Source: Oscillospiraceae bacterium
GTDB taxonomy: Bacteria > Bacillota > Clostridia > Oscillospirales > Oscillospiraceae
Reading direction: 5' to 3'
DNA length: 10,160 nucleotides
NCBI GenBank assembly: GCA_020025175.1
Contig: JAHHSM010000062.1
Span: 1-10,160, forward strand
Shown: piece by piece, positions 1-7,268 of the stretch
How the letters are laid out: each line of letters starts with the position of its first letter
Position numbering within the stretch: position 1 is the stretch's first letter
Notes under the pieces: generated by a model
Told to the model about the DNA's origin: nothing
Seen by the model: only the letters and a program-made list of their open reading frames with translations
Database searches by the model: none
Translations under genes and position numbers: made by a program

Positions 1-8
1 TTTTATTT

Positions 9-29
9 ACCCCTGGTACTACCAGGGGT
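9..29. terminator. Hairpin, possible terminator of an upstream plus-strand gene
   Basis: Nine base pairs (ACCCCTGGT with ACCAGGGGT) close a 3-nt loop. On the plus strand the stem is followed by TTATTCT, a modest T-rich tail. On the minus strand it is followed by the A-rich AAATAAAA. It therefore suits a plus-strand gene ending left of the window better than the minus-strand surface gene, which has its own terminator. The gene it would serve is not visible. Confidence 0.5.
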
Positions 30-56
30 TTATTCTAGCCTAAAGGCGCCAAATAC

Positions 57-86
57 AAAAAGGAGAATGCCGAAGCCTTCTCCTTT
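57..86 (-). terminator. Rho-independent terminator of the SLH surface protein gene
   Basis: Read on the minus strand, AAAAGGAGAA pairs with TTCTCCTTTT. The inside of the stem continues as GC-TTCG-GC, a stable C(UUCG)G tetraloop, with one G/A mismatch below it. The T-rich 3' arm runs straight into TGTATTT. The hairpin begins 22 bases after the stop codon of the large minus-strand gene. Position, tetraloop and T-tract all fit an intrinsic terminator. Confidence 0.85.
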
Positions 87-108
87 TGTCTTTTATGCAG
101 TTTTCTTG

Positions 109-3100
109 TTATTGTACGTTTTCCAAAAAGCGCATCAGCATTGCTGCCGCCTGCGCACGTGTAGCTGTTCCTTGTGGCTCCAAGATATTGCCGCCCACGC
201 CATTTAGGATATGTTCTTCGACCGCCCACTGCACCGCCTGTTGTGCATAACTGCTAACCTTATTAGAATCCGAGAAACGCAAACCAGACTGTGAGAGTGC
301 CGGGCTGCCTGCATAGCGATAGAGCATTACTGCCATCTGTTCGCGAGTAATGCAATCGTTGGGTCCAAAATTGCCATTTCCATAACCGGAAACGATTCCC
401 TTTTCAACCGTCCACTGCACCGCCTTGTCATACCATTCACCAACATGCACATCCTTAAAGTCGTTGCTCTTGATACTGTCTGGATTTCCTTCCAGATTAT
501 GAAGCACCTCTGCCAGCATGCCGCGAGTCATACCACCGTCAGGGGTAAATGTGTCGGAAGAAGTACCCTGATAAAGCGCATGGCCTGTAGCAAAATCAAT
601 AGCTTCTTCCGCCCAATGTCCCTGCGTATCCGCAAAGCGCTTTGCTCTATCCTGTAATCGGATAGATTCACCGTTTTCAACCGAAAGGGTGATGAAGTCG
701 TTTTTCACTACAGCCTTGGACACCACTTTCTCGGTGCCATCCTTGCGCAGGATCACTGCTACCACGCCCGGTGTTGCCTGTTTGACCGGAATCATCACCG
801 TCAGTTGTTCCTTGACACCGGTGTTCACCCGGATTACTGGTGCATTTTCAGCCTGCTGCTTCGCTTCCAACGGGGACAGTGGCAGTGCTACCGGCTTATT
901 TTCGTATTTCGCCTGTTCCACTGCTTTGCCGGAGATCACAACCTCTGCCTGCACCCGACCCGCTTGGTCCACCTTTGTGGTTGCAGTCGTACCATCGACC
1001 TGCTTTGCCTCCGTAACAGAGGAACCGTCAGGTTTGGTTTTTGTCACGCTCTTGTTCCCCTGCTTATCTGTCACTGTAACCACCGAGGAACCATCTTTTT
1101 TACTTTCCGCTACAATTTTTTCACCTTGGGGCGTTACAGTGGTTTCCACTGTAGTTCCGTCAGGCTTTTTGATGATCTCTGTTACGGAACCATCAGCGTG
1201 GTGCTCAATCTCCGGCTTCGACGTGTGAGATGTACCTCCGCCGCCACTGCTGCCGCTTTTAATTGTCAGCCTGCCAGACGCGTAATGCAATTCATAACAA
1301 TCACTTTTTCCCGCCATGGCCTCTGCTCCAAAGATCTCAATGTCTACTGTGCCTGGCTTTGTCATATCCGGCATGATCTTATATCGGATGGTAGGCTCTA
1401 CGCCCAGCTTTTCCCCTGCGCGCAGACCTTCCACGGTATAATCATCCACACCCAGCACCGGCGCTTTATCGTTGACCTTCGCCGTTTTATCTTTTGCCTT
1501 GATCTGAATGATTCCCTTATTTACCGTGAGCGTATAGCCGGTCACCGTTTCGCTGTAGTCATCGGTGGCTGATGCTCTGGCCGTGATACGGGCAACACCC
1601 ACTCCTGTGATATGCACCTTGCCGCTGCTCACATTAACCGAAGCTACCTGCGAATTATCGCTTTCATAAGTTACGATGCTGCCCGCGACTGCGCCGGAGG
1701 CCATGAGGACAAAATCTTCGTCACTATAAAGCTTCTCCTCCGCTGCCTTTTCAAATGCAAAGCCCGTCTGCGGCAGCTTGTCCTGTGCCGTAACTGTGAC
1801 AGTGATGGTATAGCTTTGATAATTTGGCGCATCCACTGAAAGGGTAATCTGCGCCGTACTGCCAACATGATCTACGGCGCTGGCTGCCACTGCATACTGA
1901 AGGGTCTTCCCTGCGCTGTCCATGGCAGGAGTTCTTTCCAGAATCTTCTTGTCATCCGTTTTGACCGCAACAGCAGTCACCCTGCCACCGGGACAAATCA
2001 GTCCGCTCACATCCAACGTACCTGCTGTGCCATATTTGGCACCGCTTTCGACCTCTCGATCCCCAAATACAGCTTTTTCAATGGTAAACGGCAGTTCTGC
2101 AGTTCCGCTGTAATAGCCGCCGCTTTGAGCGGTAACTACAGCAGCAGCCTGCCCTACCTGCTCATTATTCCGATAGGAAACTGTATAATCCTCGCTGCGC
2201 AGTATTTGCGCATCCACCGGCAGAACCGCAGGCTCGATCTTGCTGCCGGAAAACACCTCTGGTGTAAGCTTTTGGAAAAGATCCGCCGACAAGGGCTTCG
2301 CCTGTATCTCCACCGCAGCAGAAGCCTGACTTTTTTCGACAGCGCCAATCTCCGCCTTGCTGCCGTAAACAGCCTTTACCTCGTTGCTGCCGGGCTGCAG
2401 TCTGCGATCTTTGGTGTCATAGGTCAGCCTGGCAGTTCCCTGCTCCACCTGCTGCTCTGCCAGCTTCTCACCGTCTTTATAAAGCGCTACCCACTTATCC
2501 TGTCCCTTGGTGTCCGATGTGTTGAACGTAAAGGTTACCGGCTCGCCAAAGGCAACCGACTGCGGCGCCGTCAGATTATAAGTAATCTCTACCGGTGGAA
2601 CGGGCGGTGCCGGTGGTGGTGTACCCTCGGTCAGCGTAATGGGAAAGATCTGATCCTTGTTTGCAAGATTTTCCGGAATCGCCACTTTTCTCAGCTCACG
2701 GAAGTCAGCATCCTCCTGCGGCAGTAAATCCGCGCTCTTGAAAGCCAGAAATACATATTCTTCACCCGACTTATGATCGAATCCCACGTACATTTTATAT
2801 TTATCTCGACCGCTGCCCTCCGCCTCGGTCAGGAACATGCTCCCGAGCCAGTCGCTTTTGCCATCATATTGACCGCTGTCTCTTCCATCCCAATATTCCT
2901 TTTTCACCGCAACCGTATGCAGAAGGGTGACATAGTCCGTATCCGTCGGCTTGATGTATCTACCTGTAGTATCCGAGCAGACTACGGTGATCTCGGTGGA
3001 GTCTATTCCATCTTCCTCCAATTTGGAAACATCTACCGAAAGACGATCCAGTGTAAATTGTCCCTGCTTAAACTGCACTGTACCAAGAGACACCTGCGCC

Positions 3101-4440
3101 GCGACGTTCTTGACCTCCCAGTGAAGTTTTCCATCAACCTCTCTCGGCTTGATTTCGTATGTAGTCTCCGCCATACGGAAGGCATCCTGCGCGACATTCT
3201 TAGGGGTAATCAGGCGAAGACCTTCGCTCAAATTCGTCCACTGTGTTATTGTGCTGTTCCCCGATACCTCAGCACCGATCTCCAAGATATCTGCATTATC
3301 TAAGAAGCGAACGGTGCCGCCTCCCTGCAGCTTGTTATTAATTTTTGCACTGCCCTTAGGAAACAGCATGGTGCTGGCAGGTAGGATTACATTATCAACC
3401 GTGTCCCCCGCCTCGAGGTAACACTGCGCACCGTTTTTCAGTTCCAATGTCCCCAACGATTGGATCACAGACCGCTCCGTAAGTATTGCTTTGTCAATCG
3501 CCAGCTGTACACTTTCATTGCCATGGAGCGTAAAGGGCTTGATGTTGGTGCTTCCTGTGCCCGTGACATTGATTCTCGTATTCGTGCTTTGCTCAGCAAA
3601 AATGCCACTGGGAAATTTCACACTGTTTTTACTGAGATCCACCACCTCTGTCTGCGGAACAAGCTCCAACAACACAGGTCCGTTATAATTTGTAGCGACC
3701 GGTGCCTGCACCATCGGACCCAAAGCGGTCTTCTCATCGTGGCTGGTATAGATCGCTTGGAAACGGCATTTGCCCTCATCGACATTACGTACCGTCAGTC
3801 GAGCGTTTTGACCCACGGTATAGCTGTTTGCCCCTTCACTTTTATAGCCGCCGGCAAAAACCAAAGGCAGCTGATTTTCTTCTGAGCTGCCAAACCCGCC
3901 AATGCCGCCCCCATTAGGGTTATCTGTTACCACATGGTCCAGCGTGAGTCCATAGCCTGCCAGAAAGATCTCTCTGTGCGGTATGGCCCCCACACCATCG
4001 GATCCGGTAAACTTCATAACAATATCTTTAAAGGATACATTGTCTCCCGCAAGCTGCATAGGTGAACGGAATGAGAGGCTGGCATCGCCCTCGCCAATAA
4101 CCTCCGTTCCCTCTGCAAAGAGCACCGGCTTCATTCTGCCTTTCTGACTGCCGGAGGTTTCTTTTTCATCCTGACCGGAATTCTGCACGGTGATATTGAC
4201 ACCGTCTTGCACTCTGATGATGGTATTTCCCTTCATTGCTGCATTAACAAACTTCTCTCCGGGCTGCGAATCGCTTTTTGAGATGATGACAGTCGTTTTC
4301 TCTGCCGCAGCTTGCGCCGAAAGAGACACTGGACGGGCAGCATAACCTACATCGGCCGCCAGTGCACCACCGGGCAGCAGCGTACACACCAATGCGCAGG
4401 CTATAACACCACTGACGACCCGTTTTTTCTTATTTTCCAT
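109..4440 (-). CDS. Large secreted SLH-domain surface protein (adhesin-like)
   Basis: The product is a probable cell-surface protein of 1443 residues, held to the wall by SLH repeats. I chose the ATG at 4440 (MENKKK) over the in-frame GTG at 4449 because AAGGAAGGTG sits 6 bases upstream of the ATG and would touch the GTG. Domains in order: a signal peptide (KKKR, hydrophobic stretch, GGALAA, about residues 1-30); a long beta-rich region with short repeating turns resembling a right-handed beta-helix (about 35-430); a proline-rich hinge (TPPPAPPVPP, near 610); Ig-like modules; a Big_2-like module (about 905-970); an MBG-like module (about 970-1060); a GSSGGGG spacer; a run of DGS/DGT repeats rich in T, K and V (about 1075-1170); and three SLH repeats (about 1267-1318, 1326-1378, 1387-1443). 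The second SLH repeat is the most canonical (FKDV, W, ITREQMAVML). I see no catalytic motif. Adhesion or surface structure is inferred from the architecture. The gene stands alone, with its own promoter and terminator. Confidence 0.92.
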   Translation of the reverse strand: MENKKKRVVSGVIACALVCTLLPGGALAADVGYAARPVSLSAQAAAEKTTVIISKSDSQPGEKFVNAAMKGNTIIRVQDGVNITVQNSGQDEKETSGSQKGRMKPVLFAEGTEVIGEGDASLSFRSPMQLAGDNVSFKDIVMKFTGSDGVGAIPHREIFLAGYGLTLDHVVTDNPNGGGIGGFGSSEENQLPLVFAGGYKSEGANSYTVGQNARLTVRNVDEGKCRFQAIYTSHDEKTALGPMVQAPVATNYNGPVLLELVPQTEVVDLSKNSVKFPSGIFAEQSTNTRINVTGTGSTNIKPFTLHGNESVQLAIDKAILTERSVIQSLGTLELKNGAQCYLEAGDTVDNVILPASTMLFPKGSAKINNKLQGGGTVRFLDNADILEIGAEVSGNSTITQWTNLSEGLRLITPKNVAQDAFRMAETTYEIKPREVDGKLHWEVKNVAAQVSLGTVQFKQGQFTLDRLSVDVSKLEEDGIDSTEITVVCSDTTGRYIKPTDTDYVTLLHTVAVKKEYWDGRDSGQYDGKSDWLGSMFLTEAEGSGRDKYKMYVGFDHKSGEEYVFLAFKSADLLPQEDADFRELRKVAIPENLANKDQIFPITLTEGTPPPAPPVPPVEITYNLTAPQSVAFGEPVTFTFNTSDTKGQDKWVALYKDGEKLAEQQVEQGTARLTYDTKDRRLQPGSNEVKAVYGSKAEIGAVEKSQASAAVEIQAKPLSADLFQKLTPEVFSGSKIEPAVLPVDAQILRSEDYTVSYRNNEQVGQAAAVVTAQSGGYYSGTAELPFTIEKAVFGDREVESGAKYGTAGTLDVSGLICPGGRVTAVAVKTDDKKILERTPAMDSAGKTLQYAVAASAVDHVGSTAQITLSVDAPNYQSYTITVTVTAQDKLPQTGFAFEKAAEEKLYSDEDFVLMASGAVAGSIVTYESDNSQVASVNVSSGKVHITGVGVARITARASATDDYSETVTGYTLTVNKGIIQIKAKDKTAKVNDKAPVLGVDDYTVEGLRAGEKLGVEPTIRYKIMPDMTKPGTVDIEIFGAEAMAGKSDCYELHYASGRLTIKSGSSGGGGTSHTSKPEIEHHADGSVTEIIKKPDGTTVETTVTPQGEKIVAESKKDGSSVVTVTDKQGNKSVTKTKPDGSSVTEAKQVDGTTATTKVDQAGRVQAEVVISGKAVEQAKYENKPVALPLSPLEAKQQAENAPVIRVNTGVKEQLTVMIPVKQATPGVVAVILRKDGTEKVVSKAVVKNDFITLSVENGESIRLQDRAKRFADTQGHWAEEAIDFATGHALYQGTSSDTFTPDGGMTRGMLAEVLHNLEGNPDSIKSNDFKDVHVGEWYDKAVQWTVEKGIVSGYGNGNFGPNDCITREQMAVMLYRYAGSPALSQSGLRFSDSNKVSSYAQQAVQWAVEEHILNGVGGNILEPQGTATRAQAAAMLMRFLENVQ

Positions 4441-4489
4441 AGAATACACCTTCCTTCAACAAAATCCTATGTTCTTTTTATTCTTTTTC

Positions 4490-4518
4490 ATTATACAAGA
4501 CATGCCGGTAAAACGCAA
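4490..4518 (-). promoter_or_regulatory. Promoter of the SLH surface protein gene
   Basis: On the minus strand TTGCGT (4518-4513) is followed after exactly 17 bases by a perfect TATAAT (4495-4490). This is a sigma-A type promoter with a good -10 and a half-matching -35. Transcription would start near 4483, giving a leader of about 40 bases before the ATG at 4440. No operator or riboswitch-like fold is evident in that leader. Confidence 0.75.
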
Positions 4519-4719
4519 TAAATCTGGATTAAAATCACTTTTTTTCAAAAAATATACATCTCCTTTACCCCCATTGAACAGTAGAGGGCATAGAGTGCCG
4601 ACATTCACCCGTCTCATGTAAACTGCGGCAATACACAAATGTATCCGATGCGGATCGTTGCAGTCAAGCGCACAAAGCGGCCGACTGGAACATGGTTTAT
4701 GTATTTTGTAGTCCGTTTA
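4519..4719. other. Non-coding stretch, no gene recognised
   Basis: Between the surface-gene promoter and the regulator relic I see no frame with a convincing start, ribosome binding site and protein-like composition. The minus strand contains GTAAAGGAG followed by ATG near 4560, but that frame stops after four codons. The longer open frames here lack ribosome binding sites and resemble nothing I know. The stretch may be decayed mobile-element DNA. Confidence 0.5.
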
Positions 4720-4869
4720 TCAACCGCCCCAGCCCTGCCGCTTGGACAGCTCGAGCATCCCAACGCAGAAGCGTTTCCATGACGGCGATGCCATCTGTAA
4801 GGGGTTACCTTCCCGAATCCGCATGGTACGGCGTATCTCCTTAGGAATTACAATCCTTCCGAGATCATT
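4720..4869 (-). pseudogene. Relic of a SpoVT/AbrB-family regulator
   Basis: The minus strand from 4869 to 4798 reads NDLGRIVIPKEIRRTMRIRE followed by GNPL. This is the core of the AbrB/SpoVT swapped-hairpin DNA-binding domain, whose usual consensus is DDLGRVVIPKEIRRTLRIREGDPL. The first dozen residues of the domain are missing: upstream the frame runs through unrelated codons with no start or ribosome binding site. After GNPL the family-like sequence also stops, and 25 unrelated codons lead to TGA at 4722-4720. Intact SpoVT-type regulators have a further C-terminal region and short AbrB forms are about 50-90 residues, so only a central 24-codon piece remains. It lies directly downstream of the recombinase relic's terminator. 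The family call is strong and the pseudogene call is very likely. Confidence 0.8.
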
Positions 4870-4889
4870 TAATTGTATGAAGCAAGTAC

Positions 4890-4959
4890 AAAAAATTTGT
4901 GATGCCGCTGAAAAAAGCCTGTATTTTCAACAGTTTACAGGTTCTCAGAGGCATCACAA
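4890..4959 (-). terminator. Intrinsic terminator following the recombinase relic
   Basis: TTGTGATGCC (4897-4906) pairs with GGCATCACAA (4950-4959). After one G/A mismatch the pairing continues as CTGA with TCAG, and an inner stem CCTGT/ACAGG lies within. On the minus strand the outer stem is followed, after one A, by TTTTTT (4895-4890), the classic terminator layout. It sits about 60 bases beyond the stop of the recombinase tail at 5021. The long branched shape could also be mistaken for a small inverted-repeat element, but the U-run favours termination. Confidence 0.65.
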
Positions 4960-5020
4960 TCTAGACTTCACCCCTCTACGGATTGTGTCTCATTATAGGG
5001 ACAAAATTCGACTTTTAAAA

Positions 5021-5239
5021 TCAGGCTGTTTGAAAGAGATCCTTGAACTTCCATACAATTTCGACATTCTGATTGTCCATAACATTGACCTTTTCTACTG
5101 CGTCATACATAATCCCCCTAAGTATTTTATCATCCATTGCACCAGTGCATTCAGCAATGGCATATTCTTTTCCACTCTGCTTGACGATATTCATCATATC
5201 GCCGGTATCCCAATAGGGTGTGATACAGGAAAAATACAT
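5021..5239 (-). pseudogene. C-terminal remnant of a probable large serine recombinase
   Basis: The last 72 codons end in MYDAVEKVNVMDNQNVEIVW, then KFKDLFQTA and the stop. A helix followed by a beta hairpin of the type 'lvekIxV..n..ieIxWxFxD' is typical of the extreme C-terminus of large serine recombinases (phage integrase / TnpX-TndX-like resolvases). The N-terminal catalytic resolvase domain and the zinc-binding recombinase domain are absent. Upstream the frame stays open for about 50 more bases and meets TAG near 5297, and the ATG at 5239 has no convincing ribosome binding site. This is therefore a truncated gene rather than a small independent one. A matching terminator remains downstream. 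The family assignment rests on a short tail and is moderate. It could belong to another protein that ends in a similar hairpin. Confidence 0.5.
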
Positions 5240-5244
5240 CTCTT

Positions 5245-5275
5245 TTGTAAAAAAAGTGAAAATAATTGTTATATT
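5245..5275 (+). promoter_or_regulatory. Likely promoter of the secreted protein/ABC operon
   Basis: TATATT at 5270-5275 is preceded by TGT, which makes an extended -10 (TGnTATATT). TTGTAA at 5245-5250 is a weak -35 at a wide 19-base spacing. The extended -10 could compensate for it. Transcription would begin near 5282, immediately at the first Shine-Dalgarno-like sequence. No better promoter was found between here and the first gene; TTGGCA at 5362-5367 has only a poor -10 partner. Confidence 0.5.
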
Positions 5276-5279
5276 AAGT

Positions 5280-5391
5280 AGGAGGTGATGATACTAAAGA
5301 TTTATTTTAAAAGGAGGGGATATTTATAAAGAGTACATACAAGGAAAACATGGACATGATGTTGGCAGTAATCTTAAACAGTGAATTATGA
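5280..5391 (+). other. Leader with two strong SD sequences and possible short ORFs
   Basis: AGGAGGTGATG at 5280-5290 matches the 16S rRNA tail almost perfectly. AAGGAGGGG at 5311-5319 is also strong. Neither has an ATG, GTG or TTG at normal distance: the first is followed after 5 bases by ATA (5291) and the second after 8 bases by ATA (5326). The first frame (ATG at 5288, or ATA at 5291) is 13-14 codons and ends in TAA at 5327-5329, overlapping the second ATA. The second frame, from ATA 5326, runs 21 codons (KSTYKENMDMMLAVILNSEL after the start) to TGA at 5389-5391, and contains in-frame ATG codons at 5350, 5356 and 5359. Translation of either is unproven. They could be leader peptides, non-canonical-start genes, or a small gene whose start has been mutated. 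Confidence 0.4.
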
Positions 5392-5407
5392 AAAAGAAGT
5401 AATTATT

Positions 5408-5905
5408 ATGAAAAAATTGTTTGCTCTCTGTACAGCTATGGCAATGCTTTTTGTTACAACGGTAAGTGCTTTTGCTGCGCCCACTGAAGAAGACTCACTT
5501 CCTATATCTAATGATACGCTGGTTACCGACACATATACTGATCCATCTGAGCCTCTCATGGATACCAGCACGCCTACCGAACCTGAATTTGCTCAAGTTA
5601 TGGCTTACCCGACAAGCCAAGACTGGAATGTGTATTCTTTTATTGGATCCTCTTATCTACGAGATACATTGACACTGGTGTATAATGGAAACCACTACAC
5701 CGCAGCAGCAACATCTTTTGGTGGTGATTGCACTTCTGCAGTGGCTTCAATCTATGCAAAAAATAACCTTTTAGCAACATTCTCATTGGTATCAAGCAAA
5801 GCAATTTACCCCAAGAATCCGTCAAGAGATTATATACAATTTGATGTAGTGCTGAATTTCAGCGGAAATTCTGCAACAAGCCGAGGTACCATTACCCGTA
5901 TTTAA
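5408..5905 (+). CDS. Small secreted protein of unknown function
   Basis: I do not recognise this family. The 165-residue product begins with a clear Sec signal peptide (KK, a hydrophobic core, then VSAFA and a likely cut before APTEED at residue 24). A linker rich in T, S, E, P and D follows to about residue 60. The remaining 100 residues are rich in Y, S, T, N and alternating hydrophobics, as in a small beta-sandwich (for example VYNGNHYTAAATSFGG). The mature part has one cysteine and no membrane segment or wall-sorting motif, so it should be released or held non-covalently. The start is the ATG at 5408, where the signal peptide begins. The upstream in-frame GTG at 5381 would only add a charged extension. 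The ribosome binding site is weak (AGAAG, 8 bases upstream), in contrast to the two strong ones in the leader. It is the first gene of the proposed operon. It may be a substrate, a partner or a bystander of the transporter; the sequence does not say which. Confidence 0.8.
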   Translation: MKKLFALCTAMAMLFVTTVSAFAAPTEEDSLPISNDTLVTDTYTDPSEPLMDTSTPTEPEFAQVMAYPTSQDWNVYSFIGSSYLRDTLTLVYNGNHYTAAATSFGGDCTSAVASIYAKNNLLATFSLVSSKAIYPKNPSRDYIQFDVVLNFSGNSATSRGTITRI

Positions 5906-5921
5906 TCAAACATAACTGGAC

Positions 5922-5947
5922 GCAGCAACCACATTCGTGGCTGCTGC
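5922..5947 (+). terminator. Hairpin between the secreted protein gene and the lipoprotein gene
   Basis: GCAGCA-a-CCAC pairs with GTGG-c-TGCTGC around an ATTC loop: ten base pairs with one A/C mismatch. It starts 17 bases after the stop of the secreted protein gene. The bases that follow are C-rich (TCTCCCCCC) and a T-rich run (GTTTTATTTTT) comes only at 5961-5971, so this is not a textbook terminator. It may allow partial read-through or protect the 3' end of a processed transcript, so that the first gene is expressed above the transporter genes. I see no strong separate promoter for the downstream genes. Confidence 0.5.
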
Positions 5948-5996
5948 TCTCCCCCCTTCCCGTTTTATTTTTAGAGCAGAAAGGAGCGTATATTTT

Positions 5997-7268
5997 ATGA
6001 TAAAAAAATGGAAACAGGGTCTTTGCTTTGCTATGGCAATCAGCATGCTGGCGATGTTTTTACCGTCCTGCGCACCCAAATCACCTCCTATCCAGATGAC
6101 CTCTGTATCTGATCCAGCACTGACAAAAGTGACATCTTCCTATCAAAATTTGGATCTATCGAAACTGACCGTTGAACCACTGCAGGCGGAGGAAGTTTAT
6201 GATCTCACCTGCACCTATGATTTTTCCAGAACAGATTCTAAAGAGATTATGGAGCGGTTTCAGCTGAAAGTAAAAGAGCATTATGGGCTGACAGAACTGG
6301 ATGAAACTGCAATCTATTGTGGTTGTTGGATAGAGGATGGTCGAAAGACCAATTGGGTTCCTTATGCTGATATTAAGGATACCCTGGATCAAAATGAGAT
6401 CATTTTTGTGAAATATGAAGACGCTGAGCATTTTTTTCTTTTCTATGTGTATGCCATGGCCGAATGGTCTAATATACCATTGCTCCAAAAGCAGATCGGT
6501 CTAACAGATTACAACGATTTGGGTTGGACTCCATATGATCTTCATGAATCTATCGGATCGGTAGATCCTGTTGCAGTCTATCAGGGAGCCGATCTGGATT
6601 CTACAGAGATTTCTTATCCTGTGGTAGATGGGGATATGACACTGAAAGAAGCATCCGACCTGATCCGCAAGCAATTAACACCAGGCTTTTGTGAATTACC
6701 TGATTTTCTGGCTCTGCGTTTGACAAGCCTTATGGTTTTCCCCATCGGTGAAAATACCTACGGTTATTGGGGAGATTCCACATTTTACTATAAAGGTATT
6801 ACGCTTCTTGATGCACCTGGCGGAGGAATTCTTGCAAGTACAGATGATCGATTCTCAGAAGATATGACGGCAAAAGACGGAAAGTATCATTCACTTTATC
6901 CAAGCAATGCTTACACCTTTGTACTGTCCCATGATGGGCTTGCCTGGGCATGGCTATCCAACACCTTTGACCGTTATCAGGTGAACAATACCTATAGCGA
7001 GATTCTTTCCCTGGAGGATGCATTGGATCAAGTCAGCTATACAATCGCTGACGAATTTACGCCGGAGATTCTTTCTGCAAAACTGGTATATGCTACCGAG
7101 CAGATTTATGAGAACAAAGATGGCGAAAGAAATGGCGAAAGTTATGATGTACATCTTTTCCCTGCATGGCAGATGACCGTAGGCGAAATTGGCACCAATG
7201 AATATGATCAAATGACCATTTATGTGGATGCCCTGACTGGGGCGGTAACCTTCTATGGATGCTACTAA
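5997..7268 (+). CDS. Putative lipoprotein associated with the ABC transporter
   Basis: The 423-residue product starts at the ATG at 5997, preceded by AAAGGAG 10 bases upstream. A longer in-frame start at 5937 would place the signal sequence internally and is rejected. The N-terminus is a lipoprotein signal: KKWK, a hydrophobic stretch, then LPSC with Cys25 as the likely lipidated residue (proline at -2 is unusual). The mature protein should sit on the outer face of the membrane. It is acidic and aromatic-rich with no other membrane segment. The last 80 or so residues carry LSLEDALDQV, a beta-rich stretch, and a closing IYVDALTGAVTFYG, which resembles the PepSY/YycI-type ending 'YVDAxTGxV'. 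That likeness is weak and I assign no function from it. The stop overlaps the next gene by 14 bases. The context suggests an accessory sensor, substrate-capture or immunity-type lipoprotein; that role is inferred. Confidence 0.8.
   Translation: MIKKWKQGLCFAMAISMLAMFLPSCAPKSPPIQMTSVSDPALTKVTSSYQNLDLSKLTVEPLQAEEVYDLTCTYDFSRTDSKEIMERFQLKVKEHYGLTELDETAIYCGCWIEDGRKTNWVPYADIKDTLDQNEIIFVKYEDAEHFFLFYVYAMAEWSNIPLLQKQIGLTDYNDLGWTPYDLHESIGSVDPVAVYQGADLDSTEISYPVVDGDMTLKEASDLIRKQLTPGFCELPDFLALRLTSLMVFPIGENTYGYWGDSTFYYKGITLLDAPGGGILASTDDRFSEDMTAKDGKYHSLYPSNAYTFVLSHDGLAWAWLSNTFDRYQVNNTYSEILSLEDALDQVSYTIADEFTPEILSAKLVYATEQIYENKDGERNGESYDVHLFPAWQMTVGEIGTNEYDQMTIYVDALTGAVTFYGCY

Noticed and set aside
689..2727. 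Long plus-strand open frames opposite the surface protein gene
   Set aside because: They are shadows of the minus-strand coding frame. They have poor composition, no ribosome binding sites and no recognisable domains.
4441..4449. Upstream GTG start for the SLH protein, adding MYS
   Set aside because: The Shine-Dalgarno sequence AAGGAAGGTG overlaps this GTG, while the spacing to the ATG at 4440 is normal.
4705..4797. Minus-strand frame reading DGIAVMETLLRWDARAVQAAG and on to GLQNT
   Set aside because: It looks protein-like and abuts the AbrB fragment by a frame change, but it does not resemble the normal continuation of AbrB/SpoVT proteins, has no ribosome binding site, and ends quickly. It could be another relic, but there is not enough to name it.
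4742..5281. Plus-strand open frame of 179 codons across the relic region
   Set aside because: It runs antisense to the recognisable AbrB and recombinase relics, crosses a terminator hairpin, and has no ribosome binding site or protein-like pattern.
5937..5996. N-terminal extension of the lipoprotein from an upstream start
   Set aside because: It would lie within and beyond the hairpin, lacks a ribosome binding site, and would bury the lipoprotein signal sequence.
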